NCBI GenBank assembly: GCA_027605045.1
Contig: JAQFWX010000001.1
Location: 1,178,001-1,242,000 of the forward strand
Origin: Phallus indusiatus
Lineage: Eukaryota; Basidiomycota; Agaricomycetes; Phallales; Phallaceae
Reading direction: 5' to 3'
DNA: 64,000 bases
Of this stretch, positions 11,511 through 19,844 are shown in pieces (the stretch's first letter is position 1; each line of letters begins with the position of its first letter). Position numbers and translations under genes: made by a program. The notes under the pieces were generated by a model, which searched no databases, was not told the origin of the DNA, and saw only the letters and a program-made list of their open reading frames with translations.

Positions 11511-12533
11511 CGTTATATTCAGCCTGGTTTTCGTCAAGGTTATCTTCATCACATTTGATATTGGACTCACTAATTTTGGTTTTTTGTTTGGCTTGGCCAG
11601 GGTAGCGTGATGCATTGATCGTTTACTGGGGATGGAAGCTGAAGCCAGGATCAGTTGATGAATAGGAGAGGAAGTAAAACATACCCATACCAATTGACTC
11701 GTCACCATCCTCTTCATCATCTGTATGGTTTTCTTCATCATCGCTGGTGGCAAATTGAGCAATGAACGTTTGGTTGAACTTCGGTATTTCTTGTGCCGGC
11801 GAAATTCCTGCATGAACACTGTACAATATTAATATATGGTTTCAACTTAATAAACACAGTTTTTACCGGGCATTCTGGAGCAGTTGATTGCAGATGCGAG
11901 TCAGCTTATTCTTGGCCGCAGGACCAAACCTGATGGTCTCCTCAAGCATTTCGAGGTGTTTCTGGTAAACTGATGCGTATGCCTTTGCGGTGAACTGGCT
12001 GTTGACTTGATAAACACCGCTGACCCATTGATCTATAACATACTCCACCTAATGTGTTTGGCGTCATTGAGAAAAACTATCATGAGCAATGAAGACCTAC
12101 TGCAGTAAAAATAAGCGCAAGGGTCTGGATAGGAATAGGGGTGAAATATTCCCCAAATATAATGCCCTCGTCACGAGGTTGTTTGAACCATGTGATGTTC
12201 AAGACTTCTTGGATAATAGGATGCTCGAATAAACCAGTTTGTTTTATAGGGTCCTTAATGTCGTCAGATAATATATACATATGACAAACAGTAAGGACAA
12301 AGACTCACCTTAAATAAAAAAGAACTATCCTGTTTCAGACGTCGATGAAGCTGCATGTTCTTCGTCCTAGCTTGTTCAGTACCCGAACTATTGAACCCAT
12401 AACTGTACTGAACCAATTTCATAGCGTTGTTTCGTACTTCGCCTCGTATCTGGGAGTCTCGAGAGATAGCCTAAATAGATGTAAATATATATTCTTTTTG
12501 AAAGAAAAAAAAATACCAGTTCTATTATATAGC

Positions 12534-12538
12534 GGTAT
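12534..12538. repeat. Target-site duplication GGTAT, left
   Basis: GGTAT directly precedes the left LTR and recurs right after the right LTR at 18537-18541. A 5-bp duplication is usual for Ty3/Gypsy integrases. Confidence 0.9.
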
Positions 12539-12890
12539 TGTTAGGGCGACTCAGGGCACACACCTAGAGGAGGGAAAACCTAAGATCTATTGAGGGGCAG
12601 CGACTAACTACTCACCTAGAGGAGGGAAAACCTAAGAGAACAAGCTTAGGTATCCCCCTCTAGGGAAAACGCATATAAGTACAGGATACGAAGCGCTCGA
12701 CTGATCCCCATGGGATCCGAGGAGATACAGACAGAAATCGAGGAAAATCGAAAAGATCGAAAGATCGAGAAAACGATGGAGCTAATGGAAACGGCAAAGT
12801 ACGGGAAATGAAGGAAATCGTAACACGAAATGAAACCGAGAGAAATCGAAGAAATCGAATAATCGGAAAAGGCGATAGCGTACCGTGACA
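12539..12890 (-). repeat. 3' LTR of the Gypsy element
   Basis: This 352-base copy runs from TGTTAGGGCG to CCGTGACA. It contains an internal direct repeat of 25 bases (12561-12585 and 12613-12637), also present in the other LTR. It has one more C in the run near 12650 than the right-hand copy. Confidence 0.93.
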
Positions 12891-12903
12891 CCACCCCCCC
12901 CTT
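12891..12903 (-). promoter_or_regulatory. Polypurine tract
   Basis: On the minus strand AAGGGGGGGGTGG directly precedes the 3' LTR. This is the expected place and composition of the plus-strand primer for reverse transcription. Confidence 0.8.
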
Positions 12904-12932
12904 CAACAAGGCGGCGACCCGACGCCTGAGAC

Positions 12933-14310
12933 TCAGCTATTAGGACGCGGAAGGAAAATAAGACCGCCAATCATTCTGGGTGCATTCGGATGAGATCGAT
13001 AGAAATCTTGTACGAGATCGTGTGCTGCGACATCTTTCTCGGGAATCCATTGGTCGTGCTCTGGACCATAGCCCTCCCAGCGAACCTTGAACTCCAGTCG
13101 CCGGCGGAAAACACGACTGTCCAATATTTCTTCGACCACATAATGTTCACCATCATCGCGAATTTCCGGGGGTGGAGGAGGTTTAGAACGACGGCCTGGT
13201 ATACTGTCCGGTCTCATTGGTTTCAACTTACTGACGTGGAACACGGGGTGAATTCGAGACATCAATTTCGGTAGAACGAGTCGATATGAGCGGGTCCCGA
13301 CTTTGGTCGCGATGGGAAATGGGCCTAGGAAGCGATGCGATAACTTGGCAGATGGACGAGTGGTTTTGATGTCGCTAGCATCTAGATAAACCTTATCTCC
13401 AGATTTGTAGTTAGGAGCCGGTAAATGTTTACGATCGTAGTACTTAGCCATGTCGTCCTTAGCCTTAAGAATCGCAGCGCGAGCTTCCTCCCAGGAATGA
13501 GACATCCTATTCTTGAAGTCATTAACCGATTCGATCTTCGATTCTGTTGAACGCGGTTCGAAACCCATTCGAGGATGGCGACCAGTATCGAGTTCGAAAG
13601 GCGTTGCTTGGGTAGCCGAATGAACATGATTGTTATATGCAAACTCGGCCATCGGTAGCAATCGATCCCAGTCGTCTTGACACTCAGAGGTGAAGATACG
13701 AAGATACTGCTCTACTTCAGCGTTCGCTCGTTCTGTCTGACCATCGGTCTGGGGGTGGTATGCAGTAGAGCGCGCAAGCCGAATGCCAAGTAATCGAGAG
13801 AGTTCCTGGGTAAAACGAGACGAGAACTGAGGTCCGCGATCCGAGATGATCTTCTCGGGTAGTCCATGCAACTTCCAGACGTGTTGGAGATAGAGAGATG
13901 CAAGGCCAGAAGCGTCAACAGTAGTAAATGTTGGGACGAAATGAACCCGTTTCGTCAACGAGTCTACTACAGAGAGGATTGCGTCATAACCATTCGATTC
14001 GGGGAGTTCGACAATGAAATCGACTGATATGAATTGCCAAGGTCGATTTGGAGTTTCGGTAGGTTGTAGTTCGCCATATGGAGCATGTCGAGAAGGTTTC
14101 GTCCGCATACAAGTGTCGCAAGCCTCTACATACCGCTGTACATATCGAGAAATCCCCGGCCACCAAAAGGTTCGCGATACCAGTTCCAATGTTTTAAATC
14201 GACCTGGGTGACCAGCGAGTTTGGTGTCATGGTGTCGTTGGACGATTTCTCGCCGTAGATCGTCTACTTCGGGAACATAGATCTTCCTCGGTAGTAAACA
14301 ATGTCTTGAT
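12933..14310 (-). CDS. Gypsy integrase with C-terminal chromodomain (broken from upstream pol)
   Basis: The open frame begins after a frameshift near 14266-14300 and covers the end of the HHCC zinc-binding region (QRHHDTKLAGHPG, then CDTCM about 15-20 residues after HPGRFKTLELVSRTFWWPG). The DDE core shows ISVDFIVELP, ISDRGPQFSSRF and ANAEVEQYLRIF. Near the C-terminus the chromodomain reads YVVEEILDSR, then FKVRWEGYGPEHDQWIPEK. Chromodomains direct integration to modified chromatin in this clade. This would be the C-terminal part of a Pol polyprotein. The stop is at 12933, 30 bases from the polypurine tract. Confidence 0.88.
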
Positions 14311-14380
14311 CTTCAGCCCATTCACTGGTGTGAACTGATCTCCCACCTATCGCCTTAAGGGATTCGATGGCTTTCAAACG

Positions 14381-16816
14381 CTATCTTCTCGTTTGCCTTC
14401 TCTGTTCGCTTTCCGTATCTGGCCTAGGAACTCGTCCTCCTCCTCTAAGGCGGAATGTTTGCATGGCGTTGACTGCAAACATTTCGGGTCGGATTAGAGT
14501 GATATCTCGATTGTCCAACTTTCCCGAGCCATGATCGGCACGACGCGAAAGACCGTCAGGCTTACCCATCGATTTACCAGGTATATGCCGCAAGGTGAAA
14601 TCGAAACGTGCAAGATAAACCGACCAACGAGCCTGCCTGCGATTTAGATTACGAGCCGTCATGAAGTACTCTAGGTTTTTGTGATCCGTGCGAATGTCAA
14701 TCGGATGAGTCGCACCTTCCAAGAAATGTCGCCACTCTTCTAATGCTCGAATGATAGCTAACATCTCTTTATCGTGGATTTCGTAATTTCGCTCCACCGG
14801 GCTCAAAGCCTTCGAGAAGAAGGCCACTGGATGCCATTTGTTGTCCTCGAGAGAAGGTTGAGACAAGACGGCACCTGTCGCGAAATCAGAACTGTCAGCT
14901 TCTACCCGATAGGGCTTCGATGGATCGGGAATCGCAAGAACCGGGGCAGAGGTCATTGCCGATTTCAGAGAATCGAAAGCTTGTTGACAAATGTCGGACC
15001 AGATGAACGGGGCTTCTTTCTTAGTGAGACCGAATAAGGGGACAGCGATCAGTGAGAAGTCCTTGATAAATCGACGATAGAAGTTTGCGAAACCCAAAAA
15101 CGACTGCACCTCAGTGACATTTTTCGGGACTGGCCAATCTCTGACACCCGACACCTTCGCGGGATCCATTTCGACAGTGTTCTCGGAGATGACCAGACCT
15201 AAATACTCGATCTTAGTACGACAGAATTCACACTTCTCAGCTTTGAGATAGAGTTTATGCTCCCTTAGCCGTTCTAAGACACGACGTGTGATGCGATCGT
15301 GTTCTTCTTTCGTTCTCGTGTAGATCAGGATATCGTCGATATAAACAGCCACAACCCCCTCCGTGATCATGTCTTCGAAAATCTCGTTCATCATCGTCTG
15401 GAAGGTCGCTGGACTGTTAGTCAAACCAAAGAACATGACCAAGGGTTCGAACAGTCCTCGATTCGTGCGAAATGCTGCTTTCCACTCGTCGCCCTCTTTG
15501 ATACGAACGTTGTTGTATCCCCATCTAACATCGAGTTTCGTGAAGTACTTCGCACCCCTTAATTTGTTGACAAGTTCGGGAATTAGGGGTAATGGGTATC
15601 GATTTTTGATGGTCATCGCGTTGAGAGCCCGATAGTCTTGAATAAGTCGTAGAGAGCCGTCTTTCTTCTTGATAAAGAAAACCGGGGAAGCCATGGGCGA
15701 TTTCGAGGGGCGGATTCGACCAGAACGAAGATTCTCTTCCAAAAACGCATCGAGCTCCTTCTGTTCATTAGGCGAAAGGGGGTACACCTTGCAAAACTTG
15801 GGATCTGAATCAGGTAGGAGCTCTATCGCATGATCCCACTTCTTCGAAGGTGGCAATGAATCGAAAGACTCTTTCGCGAAAACGTCTTCGAAATCGTGGA
15901 ACATTTCGGGGACGATTTCTCGAAATCCAGATTTGAGTGTACCTCTTGTGTTATTCGCATGCGCCTGAGCCAATCGCTGTGAGATGGTTTCAGTTGCTCT
16001 GATGCGGCAACTGTCCAGGGGTTCTGAATTAAGAGAAACCGCGAACAATCGATCTCCCTCTTCTGGGTGAAACTCATCCTCCACATTCACGAGATCTGGC
16101 ATATCTGGATCTGTGGATTCGGTTTCGTCAAGGGTGACAGGAGGGATTGCTCGAACTGAACGTAGGAAACGTTTTGGGCCTTTCTTTTCGACAGGAGGCG
16201 GTCTGCAAGATCGACATTCGGGATTACACCGGGTCAGCTCAACCTCACCAGTTGAGTAGTCAATCACCGGGTTATGAGCCTTGAACCAGGGTAATCCAAG
16301 CAGCACTGGGTACTTGCCGAGGGCAGTGACGGCAAACATGACACGTTCGGAATGCGTCTGATATCGCATCACCAAGTCCACCACGTGCGTGATGTTTCCT
16401 GCTTGATTGGGAGTACCATCAACGTTGAAAACGGGAATCGGTTTCGGTAGGCGAATCTTCGGGAGCCGATTTTTCTCGACAAAGTCTTGGTCAAGGAACA
16501 TCCCACTGGCACCGGTGTCAAGCATCGCCTTTGAATGAATAAGATCGCCAGTGTCGGTGCTCTGGAGTTCTACATCGATTTCGAGTTTTTGAGTACCGGC
16601 AGTGGCGTTCAGACGATATTCGTGTGGAATCCACTTGCGTTTCCCAATCGAAAGGCGACGAGGAGCAGGGATTGGAGGATTTGAGGGAGGAATAGATGCA
16701 TCAGAATCAATAGAATTCGAATTAGAAGTCTCATTGCACTTGTCGTCTATGTACAATACATCGAATCTATTTGATGTCGGCAGTGAGGGCGCATCCCTTA
16801 CTCGCTGCCATTCTGA
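14381..16816 (-). CDS. Gypsy Pol: protease, reverse transcriptase, RNase H
   Basis: The protease motif MLDTGASGMFLD lies early in the frame. Reverse transcriptase follows with LTNSPATFQTMMNEIF and the catalytic VAVYIDDILIYT. RNase H shows VEADSSDFATGAVLSQ, HDKEMLAIIRALEEW and IRTDHKNLEYF, ending near RHIPGKSMGKPDGLSRR. The frame ends at a TAG (14379-14381), after which the same frame continues into integrase-like sequence, so this is probably a nonsense change. The frame is open upstream of the listed region into the gag end, in the -1 frame relative to gag, and no clear ATG was found. Confidence 0.9.
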   Translation of the reverse strand, partial: SEWQRVRDAPSLPTSNRFDVLYIDDKCNETSNSNSIDSDASIPPSNPPIPAPRRLSIGKRKWIPHEYRLNATAGTQKLEIDVELQSTDTGDLIHSKAMLDTGASGMFLDQDFVEKNRLPKIRLPKPIPVFNVDGTPNQAGNITHVVDLVMRYQTHSERVMFAVTALGKYPVLLGLPWFKAHNPVIDYSTGEVELTRCNPECRSCRPPPVEKKGPKRFLRSVRAIPPVTLDETESTDPDMPDLVNVEDEFHPEEGDRLFAVSLNSEPLDSCRIRATETISQRLAQAHANNTRGTLKSGFREIVPEMFHDFEDVFAKESFDSLPPSKKWDHAIELLPDSDPKFCKVYPLSPNEQKELDAFLEENLRSGRIRPSKSPMASPVFFIKKKDGSLRLIQDYRALNAMTIKNRYPLPLIPELVNKLRGAKYFTKLDVRWGYNNVRIKEGDEWKAAFRTNRGLFEPLVMFFGLTNSPATFQTMMNEIFEDMITEGVVAVYIDDILIYTRTKEEHDRITRRVLERLREHKLYLKAEKCEFCRTKIEYLGLVISENTVEMDPAKVSGVRDWPVPKNVTEVQSFLGFANFYRRFIKDFSLIAVPLFGLTKKEAPFIWSDICQQAFDSLKSAMTSAPVLAIPDPSKPYRVEADSSDFATGAVLSQPSLEDNKWHPVAFFSKALSPVERNYEIHDKEMLAIIRALEEWRHFLEGATHPIDIRTDHKNLEYFMTARNLNRRQARWSVYLARFDFTLRHIPGKSMGKPDGLSRRADHGSGKLDNRDITLIRPEMFAVNAMQTFRLRGGGRVPRPDTESEQRRQTRR

Positions 16817-18041
16817 AAATCCTCTCTGGTCGAAGTGATCGCGATCTCATTTTCTTCGACAGTGATCTCAGCACGATTCTGCGTTTCCAGCACATCTTGT
16901 TGAGTGAAGCGTTGTTCGAGAATTTCGTCGATTTCATCGGCCTGCATGAATCGAACATCGAATGCACGTGGGCAGTCCTTAACGAGATGGCCTAACTGTC
17001 CACATCGGAAGCACCAGGCTGTCTCAGTCTGTACGCGGCGACGAGCAGCGTCAACCTCCATGGCATCATTTCGGATTGGAGGTACGACGTTAACTGGAGT
17101 AGAAACCGATGGTCGTACAGGGGGAGAGAGGGTGGTAGGAATCGATGCGCGAGGCGGGGGAAAAGGAGGTGGGGAGTAGATAGGGGGTCCAGCTGTACGT
17201 TGATAGACTGGGAAAGGGCTGGGTCGAGTTCGGGATATCGGAATCGACGTAAGAGGGGTTGAAATCGATTACCGGGAACGACCCGTCGTTGGGTGGCATT
17301 GAAAGCATCGTTGGTACGACGAGCTTGATCGAAAAGACGAGCGGCTTGAACCCAGCCTTCGTAATCGCTATAATCGGGTCGATTCTGCATCGTTCCAACC
17401 TTACTGGCAATTTCTCGATCTAAGCCCTGTCGGTAGTAGGTGGTTAATGCAAGACCATCATGAACCGTGAAACCCGCGCGATCCACGATAATGCGAAAGG
17501 CGTCAGTGTAATCATCTACGTTTCGACCTCCTTGAGCATAACGTCCTGAAAGAAGGAGGTTCAGCGAATCTTCAGCCTCGGTTACTGGGAAGAATTCAGA
17601 GCGAAACTTTTGTCGGAAGTCTTCCCAGGTCTCATAAGGAACCAACCCTCGATTGTATTGGGCCTGAATAAGTTCGGCGAAGGCACCAGCACGCCCACTA
17701 TTCATGTAAGAAAGTACCCAGATGATTTTGGTACTGAGATTCGGGAAATCGCCGCCACATACGCTCATGTAAAGATCGACAGAGTTCCAGAAGGTACGGC
17801 CGTTTTTGCGATCCCCATCATAGGCGAGAGGTACAGCAGGGCGAGTGTTTCGAGACGATCTCGTCTCGTTTTGGGGATTTGGAGCCGAGGCTCTGGGATT
17901 GGGGTTTGTCGGGTTAGAGGGATCGGCAGCAGGAGCCTGAGGGGTGAAGAGTCGGTCGAGATGAGTTACGAGCTCTTCTATTCTTTGTTCAATCGCAGAG
18001 AGGCGACTTTCAGTAGTAGGGTCACTCTCTTCTAGATCCAT
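16796..18041 (-). CDS. Gypsy Gag with CCHC zinc knuckle, frameshifted
   Basis: It starts at the ATG at 18039-18041 (MDLEESDPTTES). A capsid-like part contains YDGDRKNGRTFWNSVDLY and YAQGGRNVDDYTDAFR. Near 17250, at a CAACCCCTC string, the frame must shift by -1 to continue through a Pro-rich stretch into MEVDAARRRVQ and the nucleic-acid-binding knuckle CFRCGQLGHLVKDC (C-x2-C-x4-H-x4-C). Left uncorrected, the 349-codon first frame ends at 16992 in unrelated residues. The knuckle frame stops at 16796-16798, overlapping pol in the next -1 frame. The first shift is more likely a deletion than programmed recoding, because no slippery heptamer is obvious. Confidence 0.85.
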
Positions 18042-18172
18042 GACGAAAGAAATCGAAGAACGAAGGACGGAGGGGTCGTTTTATGGGCGAAAAGCGTCGG
18101 GAACGTCTGAGACAATGCTGACAAAGAGTTTCCGAAAGAAAACGACAATAGAAACGACCGGTCCGAAGGTAG

Positions 18173-18183
18173 AAGCTTGTTCT
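18173..18183 (-). promoter_or_regulatory. Primer-binding site complementary to the element's own transcript start
   Basis: Two bases after the 5' LTR the minus strand reads AGAACAAGCTT. Its exact complement AAGCTTGTTCT occurs once in the sense LTR (18284-18294), about 29 bases after a TATA sequence. No tRNA 3' end match was apparent. The layout matches the self-priming mechanism of Tf1/sushi elements, in which the first 11 bases of the mRNA fold onto the primer-binding site. Confidence 0.7.
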
Positions 18184-18185
18184 AC

Positions 18186-18536
18186 TGTTAGGGCGACTCA
18201 GGGCACACACCTAGAGGAGGGAAAACCTAAGATCTATTGAGGGGCAGCGACTAACTACTCACCTAGAGGAGGGAAAACCTAAGAGAACAAGCTTAGGTAT
18301 CCCCTCTAGGGAAAACGCATATAAGTACAGGATACGAAGCGCTCGACTGATCCCCATGGGATCCGAGGAGATACAGACAGAAATCGAGGAAAATCGAAAA
18401 GATCGAAAGATCGAGAAAACGATGGAGCTAATGGAAACGGCAAAGTACGGGAAATGAAGGAAATCGTAACACGAAATGAAACCGAGAGAAATCGAAGAAA
18501 TCGAATAATCGGAAAAGGCGATAGCGTACCGTGACA
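18186..18536 (-). repeat. 5' LTR of the Gypsy element with promoter
   Basis: This 351-base LTR reads as the 5' LTR on the minus strand. CTTATATGC (18317-18325) is a TATA-like box, and the predicted transcript start AAGCTTGTTCT begins at 18294. The 25-base direct repeats lie downstream in the R/U5 part. It ends next to the GGTAT duplication at 18537-18541. Confidence 0.92.
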
Positions 18537-18541
18537 GGTAT
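18537..18541. repeat. Target-site duplication GGTAT, right
   Basis: Matches 12534-12538. Joining the sequence across the element at this repeat restores an uninterrupted DUF6532 exon. Confidence 0.9.
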
Positions 18542-19638
18542 ATATCTTCATTTTCAACAACAATGTCGAGCCTGGTACTTGCCCGTTTTAAAGCTCCTGT
18601 AGCAAACACATTCTCTTGCGTTGGATCAGGATATGCACATTGGGTTGAAATGAGGGAGCGATAGTCAGAAGCAGTAGACATAGCAATTGCACGATATTTC
18701 GATGGCAAATCACCAATGCGGTATCGAAACTTAGTGTTGGGCTTGATAGTTTCAATTTCTGGATTATTTGACACTGTGGAAGTAGCAACAGCAGCATCTG
18801 GCGACACTGGTGGATCATCAGAGGTATAGTCTGTTGGAGGGGTTGCAACATCTTGAGGACGGGTGGCTAGGTTGTTTTGCAGCTTCATTTTCGCGCCACG
18901 CCTTCTAATGACCTCATCCCATTGTGCCTTTGACACCTTTTGTGTTATCTAATAAGATACATATCAACTCGTAGACATTGAGCTCACCTTGGGCTGTTGT
19001 GTTTTTTTGGTTGGGATATTTTTGGAATTTGATGACGCTTGGGTCTTTTGAGAGAATGAGGATGTGTAGCGTTTTTTAATTATCTCTGCACGACGTTTTG
19101 CCTGGGAAGTCTGTTGTGAAAGTGAGACAACTTGTACCCGTCGGAACTGAGAACATGCTTGAATCTGGTACTGAAAAATAAAAAAAGCAGACACACCGGT
19201 GTATTTGAATCTAAGGAATCAAGAGGGCCCGATACTTGAGTAGCTGAAGGAATGTATTATCAATTGGTTTTGTTTGTAGTCAAATGAATAAATCAAGTTA
19301 TAATTACCAGTAGTTTCATCGGGTACATCCTCAAAAGGATCAGAGTTTGCGACATTCATAGACCTCACAGATACAGGTGGAACCGGTGAAGCCTGGACAG
19401 TAGCAGTTAGAGTTTTCTTCATGACTGGCTTTTTGACTGGAGCTTTGCGTTTTGGATTTTTGTTTTCCTTTGTTAGCTCTTCATCTACATGATATTCAGC
19501 ACATACAAGGTAATAAACGATATGAAAATCACCGTAAAGAGCACCCTTCACTGTACGAACACGCTGACGAGGTGCACGAATTGGCTCTTCATAAATAACA
19601 GAAGCATTTGGAGGAACAGGCTGAGAGAAAAGTGGCAT

Positions 19639-19844
19639 TGTCAAAAACGAGAAAAACCAAGTTAGCGAAAAAAAATGTTGGGGGAAAAGAGTAACTATAC
19701 AGTTAGAAAAAATAACCCTGACTTGAAAAAATGTTCGGGCAAGTACCCCCTGTTTGACACGTCATTTCACGAACCAAACAATCACAATCAACTCACTCAG
19801 AAATATCTTCACACTTCGTCTAAATTACCCACAGCTGCACAGTC
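19639..19844. promoter_or_regulatory. Divergent promoter between the DUF6532 and transposase genes
   Basis: These 206 bases separate the two start codons, ATG at 19638 on minus and ATG at 19845 on plus. Both genes of the element are therefore driven from one shared region. It is AT-rich with pyrimidine-rich stretches just before each start. No clear TATA box was identified. Confidence 0.55.

Larger units (their letters stand above)
12539..18536 (-). mobile_element. Ty3/Gypsy chromovirus (Tf1/sushi-like), recent insertion
   Basis: It has two LTRs of 352 and 351 bases with TG...CA ends, a GGTAT duplication, gag with a CCHC knuckle, and pol in the order protease, reverse transcriptase, RNase H, integrase, which is the Ty3/Gypsy order. 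A chromodomain closes the integrase. Transcription is on the minus strand, so the right LTR is the 5' LTR. The LTRs differ only by one C in a C-run, so insertion was recent. The reading frame nevertheless carries several breaks (gag near 17250, a TAG at 14379-14381, a shift near 14266-14300). The copy therefore looks non-autonomous, or the sequence has errors. Confidence 0.93.
11278..19638 (-). pseudogene. DUF6532 domain protein gene, split by a Gypsy retrotransposon
   Basis: The start is the ATG at 19636-19638 (MPLFSQPVPPNASVIYEEP). Exons seen are 19308-19638 and about 18988-19170 (basic, KR-rich), then 18936 down to the insertion (18542) and on to 12517-12533. After these come 12309-12470, an exon from 12253 down, about 11863-12049, about 11690-11820, a short exon ending at 11571, and 11278-11523. 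The DUF6532 core includes DPIKQTGLFEHPIIQEV, DEGIIFGEYFTPIPIQ and FTAKAYASVYQKHLE. The C-terminus has an NLS-like PNKKPKL followed by a long Asp/Glu run. The Gypsy element lies in the exon after NEDIY, so the gene is disrupted. Without it the splice pattern reads through cleanly. The function of DUF6532 is unknown. It is divergent to the transposase, suggesting an accessory role in the same element. Confidence 0.75.

Noticed and set aside
11225..11610. Plus-strand Ser-rich and Leu/Ile-rich open frames, and a minus-strand Arg/Met-rich frame
   Set aside because: All are other-frame translations of the CTC/ATC repeat that encodes the acidic tail of the DUF6532 protein on the minus strand.
18259..18936. 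A 225-codon minus-strand frame joining DUF6532 residues to new C-terminal residues
   Set aside because: The frame runs from a DUF6532 exon into the Gypsy LTR, so it is an artefact of the insertion and not a gene fusion.
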